DNA of 64,000 bases from Mesotoga sp. BH458_6_3_2_1. GTDB taxonomy: Bacteria; Thermotogota; Thermotogae; Petrotogales; Kosmotogaceae. The position numbers and the translations under genes were made by a program. Shown here one piece after another: positions 7,644 through 16,479 of this stretch (the first letter of the stretch is position 1; every line of letters starts with the position of its first letter). The stretch is taken from assembly GCF_003664995.1 (NCBI RefSeq), contig NZ_JFHL01000018.1, forward strand, positions 124,001 to 188,000. Reading direction: 5' to 3'. Under the pieces are notes generated by a model that was not told the DNA's origin, did not search any database, and saw only the letters and a program-made list of their open reading frames with translations.

Positions 7644-8738
7644 TTAGACAAGTGAATTTGGGTCCACGTAATCATCTAGCCAATAAGCATTTGGGTTTCT
7701 ATCGAAGGCCATGAATAGATCGTATCGTCTGGGATCTGCCGCTCTATGGTACTTCATGTATATTTTGTTCTCATCGAGTCCTACATACTCTATCTTTCCA
7801 GTTGCATGAGACATTACGAATCTAGCCCTCTTCGCAAGGCCAGAGACTCTGTCAATGGACTTCTTGAAAATCGCATAACCCTTTTCGGCCGGAACGGCGT
7901 AAGTATGATTTCCCTTCGTTGGTCTGCACTGGAAGACATAGTAGGGCGGTATTCCTATGAATGAAAGTTTTTTAAATAGTTCTGTCATTACCTCAACGTC
8001 ATCGTTGACTCCCCTTATCATTGGAGTCTGGTTGCAGATCACTGCACCTGCATCCCTCAAAATGTTTAGGCCTCTAATTGCTACATCCGTAAGCTCTGTA
8101 GGATGATTGAAGTGTGCCATTATGTATATTCTTTTCTCTGGCGTACTATACTTCTTTACCATTTCGGGAAGATCGGGATCATTTATTATTCTGTAAGGGT
8201 TAAAAGCGACCATCTTACTTCCAAACCTGATTATTCCGACATGGTCAATTTCTCGGAGTCTCCTAACAATGTCGCCCAGCTTTTCAGTAGAGAGTATTAG
8301 CGAGTCTCCTCCTGTAAGAAGAACATTTGTAATCTCCTTGTGCTTCTTAATGTACTCTATACCTTGCGTGACGTCATTGACAACTTCTTTGTTTTCTACT
8401 GAAAACAGTCTCTTTCTGAAGCAGAACCTGCAGAAACTCCCGCAAACCTTCGAGACAAGCAGCAAAGCAGTGTCTGTGTATTTGTGCTCCATTCCGGGAG
8501 CTACCGTGTACTTATGCTCCTGCGAAGCATCTAGATCTCCCCACTCGTCAAGTTCTTCGAGATCGGGCACGATTATTCTCTTAATGGGGTCTTGCGGGTC
8601 TTCCCAATTGATAAGCCCAAGATAATAGTCATTTGCCCTGAATGGATAGATTTCAGTTACTCTTTTCATCTCTCTTATCTGTTCATCATTGAGATCCTCG
8701 ATCTTGTCGACGTTCGTGAGATATTTTGGTTTCTGCAA
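7644..8738 (-). CDS. KamA-family radical SAM protein (lysine 2,3-aminomutase-like)
   Basis: Radical SAM, PLP-dependent aminomutase-like protein of about 364 residues. It has the cluster motif CGSFCRFCF (CxxxCxxC, residues about 99-106) and LLTGGDSL for SAM binding. The candidate PLP lysine lies in SHATGKIEYVG (about residue 315), a GKIE form seen in shorter KamA relatives instead of the glycine-rich motif of clostridial KamA. It is shorter than clostridial lysine 2,3-aminomutase (about 416). TTG 8738 behind AAGGAG is preferred over GTG 8747, which lies inside that site. Substrate (lysine, glutamate, other) not determined. Confidence 0.85.
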   Translation of the reverse strand: MQKPKYLTNVDKIEDLNDEQIREMKRVTEIYPFRANDYYLGLINWEDPQDPIKRIIVPDLEELDEWGDLDASQEHKYTVAPGMEHKYTDTALLLVSKVCGSFCRFCFRKRLFSVENKEVVNDVTQGIEYIKKHKEITNVLLTGGDSLILSTEKLGDIVRRLREIDHVGIIRFGSKMVAFNPYRIINDPDLPEMVKKYSTPEKRIYIMAHFNHPTELTDVAIRGLNILRDAGAVICNQTPMIRGVNDDVEVMTELFKKLSFIGIPPYYVFQCRPTKGNHTYAVPAEKGYAIFKKSIDRVSGLAKRARFVMSHATGKIEYVGLDENKIYMKYHRAADPRRYDLFMAFDRNPNAYWLDDYVDPNSLV

Positions 8739-9063
8739 ATTGATCACTCCTTACCTAGATTAAAGATTTGCGTCAATGTCTTTCCCATGTCGATGTGCAA
8801 AACTCTTTCAGAAGAGAACTCTCAATGGTCGAACCACATTGAGAATAAGCCTCCTTCATCTTCTACAATCCAAAGAATCAAATGATATAAATCGTACGAG
8901 TAAGCCGGCCCCGTAAATAGAAGCATTCGTCCACGCACAAGTAACGATCAATTATAGCATATTGGAGGAACTGCCTAGATTATGCTGATCGATCAGCTCT
9001 ATGTCGTTCTTTAAATGAGCGTTATAGTAGCATGCCTCACCGGGGTATATACCTAAAGACAAA
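8739..9063. other. Non-coding stretch upstream of the KamA gene
   Basis: No credible ORF on either strand. A hairpin with stem CTCAATG/CATTGAG and a short loop lies at 8820-8843, in the region that would be the 5' leader of the KamA transcript. Nothing else is recognised. Confidence 0.4.
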
Positions 9064-9093
9064 AGCCCCTCTCGAAAGAGGGGCTGATTTTTT
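9064..9093 (-). terminator. Strong terminator after the repeat-protein operon
   Basis: AGCCCCTCT / AGAGGGGCT form a perfect 9-base-pair stem with a CGAA loop (9064-9085). On the minus strand it is followed by TTTTGTCTTT, so it ends the operon whose last stop is at 9109. On the plus strand it is followed by GATTTTTT, so it can act in both directions. Confidence 0.85.
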
Positions 9094-9108
9094 GAAGAAA
9101 TATTAAAA

Positions 9109-11847
9109 TCAGTTGGTCAATAGAATGATATTTCCTACGTAAGTTCCGGAAGGAGAGTAGATTTTTCTGTTCAGTTCATCGCTAGAGTCTCGGATTTCTG
9201 CCGTCCCTATCAGAGTCTCTTGGGATCCTTCAATTTCGTAGAAGTAAATTTCCTCGAAGTTGAACATCCAGTCGGTTTCGATTACTGCCTGTTTACCGGT
9301 GGAGAAGATTTCATTGGGACCGGCAACGATCTTTATCGACTCCCCATCGAATGAGGGTAGTCCATAAGATATTTCGACGATTCTTTCACTTGCTTCTACC
9401 GTAAGGGTGAATGCCGTTTCTGTTTTCATTCCCTTTTCGTCTGAAATTTCCAGAACAATCTCTTTAGGTCCTATGTCGGATCTTTCTGGAAGGAAGAGAT
9501 ATCTGTCTTCAACGATCTCACCGGACCCAGAAACGATTTTGAAAGCAACCTTATCACCATCGGGATCTCCGGCGAAGCCTCTTAGATATAATGAGTACTC
9601 GCTTCCTGTCTTTGCAGTCCCGTCTGGTATGAAAGCATTTGGCGGTCTGTTGGTATTCTCGACAGTTACCGTAAATATGCCGATGCTTTCAGCCCCTTCA
9701 TTGTCAGTGACCAGTAATTCGACCTCATGACTCCCTTCGGAATCGAAGTCAGGAGTGAATATGTAGTTGCTGTCTTCGATAGAGCCTGGACCCTCAGAGA
9801 CTTCGAAAGTCAGCTCATCCCCATCGGGATCGGAAGCAAAACCCCTAAGATACAACCTGAGAGTCTCACCCTCTTTCACGACACCATCGGGAATTGACAC
9901 CACGGGAGCTCTATTGACGTCTACTACAGAAATGTGAATCGGCAGAGAGGTACTGCCTCCCTTACTATCGGTGGCAGATATGACAATGCTCTTTTCTCCG
10001 GCCTCGCTGAAGTCTGGAGAATATGAGTAATAACCGTCCTCTATTTCCCCCGGACCGGTGATGCTGAAAACCAGTTCATCGTCGTCCGGGTCGCTAAACA
10101 GCGTGCTAAGGTCAATCTTCAAAGTAAAACCTTCTCTGATTGAAGTGGTCATATCGCTTATTGACAATTCGGGATCTCTATTCTTGTCCCTAACATCTAT
10201 CTTGATTAACATGCTATCCGATAGTCCGAAAGGATCAGATGCCGTAACGGTAGCCGCTTTTTCACCCTGATCACCGTAGCCAGGAGAACAAGAATAGCTG
10301 TTGTTTAAAATGCTTCCAAAACCCTCCACCTCGTAAGACAGTTCATCTCCGTCAGGATCGGTGAAGAGACTTTTCAGATCCAGGCTCAGAGTAAATGTTT
10401 CCATGATGGTTGTGCTCAATGAAGGCAGGATCTTGAGTGGCGGTCTGTTGACATTCTCGACAGTTACCGTAAATATGCCGATACTTTGAGCGCCTTCATT
10501 GTCAGTGACTAGTAATTCGACCTCATGACTCCCTTCGGAATCGAAGTCGGGAGTGAATATGTAGTTACCGTCTTCGATGGAGCCTGGACCCTCAGAGACT
10601 TCGAAAGTCAGCTCATCCCCATCGGGATCGGAAGCAAAGCCCCTAAGATAGAACCTGAGAGTCTCGCCCTCTTTTACCACTCCATCAGGAATTGACACCA
10701 CCGGAGATCTGTTGACTTCCTCGACCCTTACTGTGAAGGCAGTGGTGTTTGTTGCACCCTTCTCATCTTCTAGAAAAACCTTTACTGATTTGTCACCAGC
10801 ATCTCCGAAATCTGCACTTAATCTATATGTACCGTCGACAATCTCTCCAGGTCCCTCAATTCGAAGCTGCACATCATCGCCATCAGGTTCGCTCACTCTG
10901 CTGAGGATATCAACTTCTACCGTCTCGCCCTCTTTCATAACCAAGTCGCTCAGCAACAGCCTGGGAGGTCGATTCACATCATGAATCTCAATCTCGAAGC
11001 TTGAAAAAGTCTCGTTTCCGAAGCTGTCCGCTGCTTTTATTGACACAATTTTCTTCCCGGCATCTTCGAAAGAGGGTTCGTATATGAATAGACCGTCTTC
11101 GAGTCTTCCAGGACCATCTTCTATGCTTAGAATTATCTTTTCAACATCTTCATCAGTCACCGAGGATATGATATCAACAGTCAGTCTTTCTCCTTCATTC
11201 ACAATCTGGTCGTTGACTCTAACTTCGGGCGGAGCATTCACATCTGTAACTTCGAGCTGAATATCTCGTGCCGTTTCATTTCCCTGTGTATCCCTGGCCA
11301 GTACCCTCAAGACGGCCTTCCCTGAGTCACTGTATCCTGGCGCATAGCTATAGATACTGCCTTCGAGCTTACCGGGACCTTCAACAGAGAATTCCAACTC
11401 GTCTCCGTCCGGATCAGTTGCTATTGAATTCAGGTCTATCGATAGCGTCTCTCCTTCTTGAACAACGACCGGGGACGTGTCGATCTCCGGCGGCCGGTTT
11501 ACTCTGATAACGTTTACCAACATTTCATCTTCCGATTTTTTCCCTTGATTGTCTGTTGCCTGGACCCTCACCGAGATTTCTCCGGCGTACGAGAAACCTG
11601 GTTCAAAAACGTAAGAAAAGCCAGACAACTCTCCTGGACCCTCTAAGATTTCGAGAGCAACGTCATCGACCTTCTCGTCTTTCACAAACTGCTTCAAGTT
11701 CAGAGTAAGTGTTTCACCCTGGTTGATAACCTGTACTGGCAATTCCAGTTCCGGTTCTTTATTCATAAGTCCAGGAAGCGTAATAACCAAGATTATCGCA
11801 GCTGCCGCCGCTGCAATAAGAACATAGATCATCCATCTTTTCATCAT
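9109..11847 (-). CDS. Large surface protein with nine cadherin/Ig-like repeats
   Basis: Protein of 912 residues with an N-terminal membrane or signal segment (about residues 7-25). About nine tandem repeats of 85-90 residues follow, each with a GETL strand, a Ca-binding-like SDPDGDELTF motif, a GPG turn and a closing VNRPP linker. A different C-terminal domain of about 95 residues ends the chain. Such repeats form elongated, often Ca-stabilised stalks outside the cell. Repeats 5 and 8 are nearly identical, as is their DNA. There is no LPxTG or SLH motif; the N-terminal helix is the only anchor seen. Probably cotranscribed with the DUF4230 and DUF5362 genes. Confidence 0.85.
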   Translation of the reverse strand: MMKRWMIYVLIAAAAAAIILVITLPGLMNKEPELELPVQVINQGETLTLNLKQFVKDEKVDDVALEILEGPGELSGFSYVFEPGFSYAGEISVRVQATDNQGKKSEDEMLVNVIRVNRPPEIDTSPVVVQEGETLSIDLNSIATDPDGDELEFSVEGPGKLEGSIYSYAPGYSDSGKAVLRVLARDTQGNETARDIQLEVTDVNAPPEVRVNDQIVNEGERLTVDIISSVTDEDVEKIILSIEDGPGRLEDGLFIYEPSFEDAGKKIVSIKAADSFGNETFSSFEIEIHDVNRPPRLLLSDLVMKEGETVEVDILSRVSEPDGDDVQLRIEGPGEIVDGTYRLSADFGDAGDKSVKVFLEDEKGATNTTAFTVRVEEVNRSPVVSIPDGVVKEGETLRFYLRGFASDPDGDELTFEVSEGPGSIEDGNYIFTPDFDSEGSHEVELLVTDNEGAQSIGIFTVTVENVNRPPLKILPSLSTTIMETFTLSLDLKSLFTDPDGDELSYEVEGFGSILNNSYSCSPGYGDQGEKAATVTASDPFGLSDSMLIKIDVRDKNRDPELSISDMTTSIREGFTLKIDLSTLFSDPDDDELVFSITGPGEIEDGYYSYSPDFSEAGEKSIVISATDSKGGSTSLPIHISVVDVNRAPVVSIPDGVVKEGETLRLYLRGFASDPDGDELTFEVSEGPGSIEDSNYIFTPDFDSEGSHEVELLVTDNEGAESIGIFTVTVENTNRPPNAFIPDGTAKTGSEYSLYLRGFAGDPDGDKVAFKIVSGSGEIVEDRYLFLPERSDIGPKEIVLEISDEKGMKTETAFTLTVEASERIVEISYGLPSFDGESIKIVAGPNEIFSTGKQAVIETDWMFNFEEIYFYEIEGSQETLIGTAEIRDSSDELNRKIYSPSGTYVGNIILLTN

Positions 11848-11925
11848 ATCTCCCCCCTGATTGTCGGGAACTACTGCAAACTTTCTTATGCCTTTCTAGA
11901 ACTTGTCACATCAATAGTCTGGGAT

Positions 11926-12576
11926 TCATTGACTCAGTTCCCTTCTCGGATTATCGGTTTTTTCCGTCGGCATTTCAGCGTTTGATACGTCATCCTGGTC
12001 AAAGAGAACGACTACCTCATCGAAGCCCATACCCAGGAATAGCCCGTGAAAGAAGTTTCTAGCACTTTCTCTTGATGTCTCATCGACACCCATTTCAAAG
12101 GCGTTTTGAAGTGCCTGTTTTTCAATATCCTCACTATATGACTGAAAGGTTTTCAACATGTCCCTGTTGCCAAAAATTCTCACTAACACCCCACTTTGAT
12201 TGATCACCCTAATATCGGGAATCTTGTTTTGAGGGATAGTTACTTCTAGCTTAGGAGAGGGGAGAGTGAGCTTTATTCTCCTTGCTTCACCTTCATGTAT
12301 TTCGATGGCGTCCTCCTTCAACCTTCTCAAATCAAGATAGCCTCGAACCTGGAACGGAACGATGAAAATGAAGCGCTGAAAAGTACCGGGGACGAAACTC
12401 CCTTTTTCGGGTTCAAAGATGAGCAAGGTGGTCATCCTGGCGGTACTTAGTTCGGAGATTCTTTCAACCTTATGAATTATCGATTCTGATCTGAAGCTTG
12501 CCTTCTTCCTCGACTGGAAGAAAAGGAAAACGAGTATAGCTATTATTGCGAAAAGTACTATATTCAGAACGAACAA
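11926..12576 (-). CDS. DUF4230 family membrane-anchored protein
   Basis: Protein of 216 residues with one N-terminal transmembrane helix (residues about 2-20) and a soluble domain. The pattern is that of DUF4230: ERISELSTARMTTLLIF, a middle KLTLPSPKLEVTIPQNKI and a C-terminal ARNFFHGLFLGMGFDEVVV. Function unknown. The start is TTG 12576 behind GGAGGTGG. It lies between the DUF5362 gene (27 bases upstream) and the repeat protein (78 bases downstream) on the same strand. Confidence 0.75.
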   Translation of the reverse strand: MFVLNIVLFAIIAILVFLFFQSRKKASFRSESIIHKVERISELSTARMTTLLIFEPEKGSFVPGTFQRFIFIVPFQVRGYLDLRRLKEDAIEIHEGEARRIKLTLPSPKLEVTIPQNKIPDIRVINQSGVLVRIFGNRDMLKTFQSYSEDIEKQALQNAFEMGVDETSRESARNFFHGLFLGMGFDEVVVLFDQDDVSNAEMPTEKTDNPRRELSQ

Positions 12577-12602
12577 TTAGCCACCTCCAGAGTTTGGTTA
12601 TT

Positions 12603-13013
12603 TCAGAAGCTTTTCATATAATTCGCCATTAGACTGCCCATAGCAGCCATGGCAACTATTGTTATAACTATGAATACAAGGGCTAGGATTATTAGTATTC
12701 CCTGAATTCTGAAGTAATGTCTAAGGCTGTCAAGCGCAATTTCCAAGTTGATTGACTCCTTTGAATGGATAAACGAGTCTAATTTCTTCTTCGAACTCCT
12801 AAGTTTCAGCCCCATAATCAAAGCGACTACCGCGCTTATAGCACCGAAAATCGAGAAGGGATTTGCCACCATACCTGCGATAGACCCAATGATCCCAAGA
12901 ACGGCACCTACTATAGTCCATATACCGACAAATCCGGCCCAATAGCTTAGGCCGCTCAAAGTTTGATAAGTGATACCTTCAATGCCGGATGCCCCATCCG
13001 TTCTCTCCAACAT
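12603..13013 (-). CDS. DUF5362-like small integral membrane protein
   Basis: Protein of 136 residues. A short soluble N-terminus leads to two hydrophobic segments (YWAGFVGIWTIVGAVLGIIG and a following glycine-rich helix), then a charged KLRSSKKKLDSF stretch and a third hydrophobic segment near the C-terminus. The arrangement resembles DUF5362. The start is ATG 13013 behind GAGGAGGTG; the upstream in-frame ATG 13073 has no ribosome binding site. First gene of a probable three-gene operon ending at the terminator at 9064. Function unknown. Confidence 0.65.
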   Translation of the reverse strand: MLERTDGASGIEGITYQTLSGLSYWAGFVGIWTIVGAVLGIIGSIAGMVANPFSIFGAISAVVALIMGLKLRSSKKKLDSFIHSKESINLEIALDSLRHYFRIQGILIILALVFIVITIVAMAAMGSLMANYMKSF

Positions 13014-13137
13014 GATGCAACACCTCCTCTTTTTGTCCCACTCCAAGTTTATCAGAGAAGAAAGGAAATCCATTCAATTAGGGGAAACCCATTCAATTAA
13101 ACGGCTATATGGCTTCTGTTATGGACTGACAAGCGCC

Positions 13138-13166
13138 TTCACTAGATGTATCTAGAATGATATAAT
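13138..13166 (+). promoter_or_regulatory. Promoter of the aldo/keto reductase gene with embedded palindrome
   Basis: TTCACT (13138-13143), 17 bases, then TATAAT (13161-13166). Between the boxes CTAGAT-GT-ATCTAG (13142-13155) forms a 6-base inverted repeat that could bind a repressor. The first codon is about 45 bases downstream. Confidence 0.55.
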
Positions 13167-13211
13167 TAAAACAATCTATATCGGAATTAAACCTAAGGAG
13201 GTCTGTAGATA

Positions 13212-14168
13212 ATGGAATATCGCAAGGTTGGAAAGAGCGGTCTTCTCATAAGTGAACTAAGTCTTGGTTCATGGCTCACGTTTGGTGCTCAACTGGACAT
13301 TGATAATGCGAGAGAAGCAATGAGAGAAGCATACAGGTCGGGAGTCAATTTCTTCGATACTGCAGAAGCATATGCGAGTGGGATGGCTGAATCGATGATG
13401 GGTGAAATTTTGAAGGAGTTCAAACGCGAAGAAGTCGTTGTATCAACAAAAATCTTTTGGGGAGGAAGCAAACCGAATCAGAAAGGTCTTTCGAGAAAGC
13501 ATCTGCTTGAGGGTACCTGGAATTCACTAAAGCGGCTACAGCTTGATTATGTTGACTTGCTATATGCCCACAGACCCGATCCCGAAACTCCGATGGAAGA
13601 AATTGTTCTTGCAATGGACTACATCGTCAGAAATGGAATGGCTTTCTATTGGGGGACATCGGAATGGAGTGCCAAGGATCTGGAAGAGGCTCATAAGGTT
13701 GCAGACAAGTTGAATGCGGTTCATCCTGTAGTCGAACAACCTCAATACAACATGTTTGTAAGAGAGAGAGTTGAGTCTGAATACTTGCCTTTATACGAAA
13801 ATTACGGTCTTGGTCTCACCGTTTGGAGCCCTCTGGCAAGCGGACTTCTTACAGGAAAATACAACAATGGGATTCCCGAGGACAGCAGGTTGGCGAAATT
13901 CCCCGGTCTGAAAAAGCATCTTGAAGAGAACAAACTCTTCTCGGATGAGAATCTTAATAAAGTTGCAAGGTTGGCAGATGTTGCCAAGAAACTTGACACC
14001 GGGCTCGCTCAACTGGCACTTGCCTGGATCCTCTTGAACAAAAATGTCAGTTCGATAATTCTAGGAGTCAGTAAGGTGGAACAGCTGAGGGAGAACTTAA
14101 AGGCTCTCGATCTAAAAGATAAGCTGACAGAAGATGTGATAAAAGAGATAGATTCAATTATTAAGTAA
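13212..14168 (+). CDS. Aldo/keto reductase (Kv-beta/YghZ-like)
   Basis: NADPH-dependent reductase of 318 residues with a TIM-barrel fold. N-terminal MEYRKVGKSGLLISELSLGS, the catalytic Asp and Tyr in FFDTAEAYASG and the active-site His in LLYAHRPDPETP are visible. The C-terminal cofactor region (SSIILGVSKVEQLRENL) matches the subfamily of potassium-channel beta subunits. ATG follows AAGGAGG. It probably reduces aldehydes or methylglyoxal; the physiological substrate cannot be read from sequence. Confidence 0.92.
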   Translation: MEYRKVGKSGLLISELSLGSWLTFGAQLDIDNAREAMREAYRSGVNFFDTAEAYASGMAESMMGEILKEFKREEVVVSTKIFWGGSKPNQKGLSRKHLLEGTWNSLKRLQLDYVDLLYAHRPDPETPMEEIVLAMDYIVRNGMAFYWGTSEWSAKDLEEAHKVADKLNAVHPVVEQPQYNMFVRERVESEYLPLYENYGLGLTVWSPLASGLLTGKYNNGIPEDSRLAKFPGLKKHLEENKLFSDENLNKVARLADVAKKLDTGLAQLALAWILLNKNVSSIILGVSKVEQLRENLKALDLKDKLTEDVIKEIDSIIK

Positions 14169-14220
14169 CTTCAGAGAGAGCCGGTTCATTTGGGGATTAT
14201 GAAGAGAGGAGTTGTCGGTT

Positions 14221-14835
14221 TTGAAAAAAGCATTGTTGTTTCTAACGTTTCTGTTGATAATCGCTCTTGGAAGTTCATGTCTCTATATAGTTTCAGTGCC
14301 CATCCCAATAGTTGAAGGAACGATAGAACCAGTTGTTCTTAAACTTGAAGGAAGCCCAGTGGCTGTTTCAAGCTTTGATTTTGGAACTGAGAAAGTTCCT
14401 TCGCTAGATGAAATCATAATTGAAGCAAAGAAAAGGACACAGCTGAATCTACCGGACAATTTCGTAGTTACGGATCTTGAAGTTAAGGCGAGAGTTGTCT
14501 GGACTCTAGAAGATCCAGAACCAGATGACTTAATCAGTATCGACTTCTATGTATTCAGAGAAAGGCAGACAGCGGAAGACTTCCTTAATTTCTTCAAAAA
14601 TCCCGATTCCATAATGGAGCACAGACTCTTCAATGATGTGGTTCGACCGGGAGAAAATATCTTTGAGATCGATTCGAAGGATTCCGGCTCACTGGAAATG
14701 ATCCTCGAAATAATCAACGAAGGATCTTCTGAAAACATAGATTGGCTAGCTCTTTACGACTATGAAGCATCTTCAGATTCTTCAGTGACGATCTATCTGA
14801 GCGGAACTGTCTGGGTCAAAAGAGTAGTAGAGTGA
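14221..14835 (+). CDS. Secreted or membrane-anchored protein of unknown function
   Basis: Protein of about 204 residues, not recognised. It opens with MKKALLFLTFLLIIALGSSC, a signal peptide with a cysteine that only loosely fits a lipobox. The rest is acidic, likely beta-rich, with VTDLEVKARVVWTLEDPEPD and a C-terminal VTIYLSGTVWVKRV. TTG 14221 is preferred because GAAGAGAGGAG lies about 10 bases before it; the in-frame TTG 14212 sits too close. It may be cotranscribed with the reductase gene 52 bases upstream. Confidence 0.65.
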   Translation: MKKALLFLTFLLIIALGSSCLYIVSVPIPIVEGTIEPVVLKLEGSPVAVSSFDFGTEKVPSLDEIIIEAKKRTQLNLPDNFVVTDLEVKARVVWTLEDPEPDDLISIDFYVFRERQTAEDFLNFFKNPDSIMEHRLFNDVVRPGENIFEIDSKDSGSLEMILEIINEGSSENIDWLALYDYEASSDSSVTIYLSGTVWVKRVVE

Positions 14836-14854
14836 GAGTTTTCGTCAAATACTG

Positions 14855-14877
14855 AAGGTCCCCTAAGAGGGGACCTT
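14855..14877. terminator. Bidirectional terminator hairpin between convergent genes
   Basis: AAGGTCCCCT / AGGGGACCTT form a perfect 10-base-pair stem with an AAG loop. It is midway between the stop at 14835 (plus) and the stop at 14896 (minus). The T-tracts are short (TAGTTATTTC and TCAGTATTTG), so efficiency is uncertain. Confidence 0.7.
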
Positions 14878-14895
14878 AGTTATTTCTATCGTGAA

Positions 14896-16467
14896 CTAGA
14901 GAATCTTCTCACTGATAGACTTTGCCTGAAGGAATAGCAGGAGGTAATCTCTCCCACCTGCTTTGGAATCAGTGCCTGACATGTTGAAACCCCCGAACGG
15001 CTGAACTCCAACAAGCGCCCCGGTGCACTTCCTGTTGAAATAAAGGTTTCCAACATGGATTTCCGCTTTTGCTCTCTCTATCCTATCTCTTTCTCTGCTG
15101 TACAGTGCGCCCGTAAGTCCATATTCGGTTGCGTTGGCTATTGCAATAGCATTATCGAAATCATGCGCCTTTATTATTGCCGTAACGGGTCCGAATATCT
15201 CTTCCTGAGCGATTTTTGCTTCTGGTGACACATCGGCAAACACTGTGGGTTCTATGAAGTATCCCTTTCTTTGAATATGATTGCCGCCCGTTACCAATCT
15301 GGACTCTTTCTTCCCTATATCAATGTAATTCATTATTTTTTTCATGGCGGCCTCGTTGATAACAGGCCCCATGTAGTTGTCCGGATCGGTGGGATCTCCG
15401 ACGGTCAGAGCCTCGGTCTTCTCCTTTATAAGTCGAACTGTTTCGTCATATACATCCTCCACGACGATTATTCTCGATCCGGCCGAGCATTTCTGCCCCT
15501 GGAAGCCAAACGCACTCGAAACTGCTCCTGAAGAGGCGGCTTCGATGTCTGCCGTTTCATCGACTACTACGCAGTCCTTCCCACCCATTTCCAATACTAC
15601 CCTCTTTATCCATTTCTGACCCTCTTGATGTTTTGCAGCTAGCTCATTTATTCTCAGTCCCACCTCTTTCGATCCTGTGAACGAGATAAATCTGGTCAAT
15701 GGATGTTCAACGAGATAGTCGCCAATTTCGCTTCCAGAACCAGGTACAAAGTTTACTACTCCATCAGGGAGGCCAGCTTCTTCCAGAATCTGGACGAATT
15801 TTGCTGCAATGACTGGAGAGTCAGATGCGGGTTTGAGCAGCACACAGTTTCCAGATATTGCTGCCGCGCTGGTCATCCCGGCCATGATTGCGCTGGGGAA
15901 ATTCCAGGGTGGTATTACTACACCCACGCCTAGCGGGATATATTTAAGTTCGTTTGCTTCGCCAGGTATCTGAACAACCGGTTGAGGTCCTGAGTACCTG
16001 AGAGCTTCGCGACAGTAGAACTCAAGAAAATCTATTGCTTCGGCAAGATCTGCGTCGGCTTCAATCCAGCTCTTTCCTTCTTCAAGAATCATTGTAGCAT
16101 CGAGTTCGAATCGTCTATCTCTCATTATCTGTGCTGCTTTCAGAAAAGGCTTGATTCTCTCATGTGCCGGCAGTAGGCTCCAGCTTCTAAAGGCGCCATA
16201 AGCGCTCTCCATAGCACTGTTTATTAATTCCTTATTGGCCTTTGAGACTCTACCGATTACTTCATCAGGATCGGCAGGATTCGCTGAAATGATTCGCTTT
16301 TCTGTAGGGCAGCGTCTACCGCCAATCAATAGATCGTAGTCTTTCTCTTGAGATCTAACCGTTGCGATTGCTTCTTTCATCTTAGATCTCACGTGATTGT
16401 TAGTGGGATCAATGTAGACTTCATTTTTGAACGGTGGAATAATTAAGAAATCCGTTTCATCAAACAT
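14896..16467 (-). CDS. rocA: L-glutamate gamma-semialdehyde (1-pyrroline-5-carboxylate) dehydrogenase
   Basis: NAD-dependent aldehyde dehydrogenase of 523 residues that oxidises glutamate semialdehyde to glutamate, the second step of proline breakdown. It shows the oxyanion Asn in IPPWNFPSA (about 189), the general base in VLEMGGKD (Glu about 293) and the nucleophile in GFQGQKCSAGSR (Cys about 327). Length and the Q-x-K-C-S-A-x-S form match RocA. It is the last gene of an operon with three proline-dehydrogenase-like subunits, 12 bases after the beta subunit. The hairpin at 14855 follows. Confidence 0.93.
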   Translation of the reverse strand: MFDETDFLIIPPFKNEVYIDPTNNHVRSKMKEAIATVRSQEKDYDLLIGGRRCPTEKRIISANPADPDEVIGRVSKANKELINSAMESAYGAFRSWSLLPAHERIKPFLKAAQIMRDRRFELDATMILEEGKSWIEADADLAEAIDFLEFYCREALRYSGPQPVVQIPGEANELKYIPLGVGVVIPPWNFPSAIMAGMTSAAAISGNCVLLKPASDSPVIAAKFVQILEEAGLPDGVVNFVPGSGSEIGDYLVEHPLTRFISFTGSKEVGLRINELAAKHQEGQKWIKRVVLEMGGKDCVVVDETADIEAASSGAVSSAFGFQGQKCSAGSRIIVVEDVYDETVRLIKEKTEALTVGDPTDPDNYMGPVINEAAMKKIMNYIDIGKKESRLVTGGNHIQRKGYFIEPTVFADVSPEAKIAQEEIFGPVTAIIKAHDFDNAIAIANATEYGLTGALYSRERDRIERAKAEIHVGNLYFNRKCTGALVGVQPFGGFNMSGTDSKAGGRDYLLLFLQAKSISEKIL

Positions 16468-16479
16468 CCTATCGACCTC

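Noticed and set aside
9641-10716. Near-identical segments 798 bases apart as a possible CRISPR or mobile repeat
   Set aside because: They are in frame within one coding sequence and correspond to protein repeats 5 and 8.
10058-11646. Several plus-strand ORFs inside the repeat protein gene
   Set aside because: Serine- and proline-rich shadows of the repeated minus-strand coding sequence; no start signals.
12603-13073. Longer start for the DUF5362-like protein at 13073
   Set aside because: No ribosome binding site there, whereas GAGGAGGTG sits before ATG 13013.
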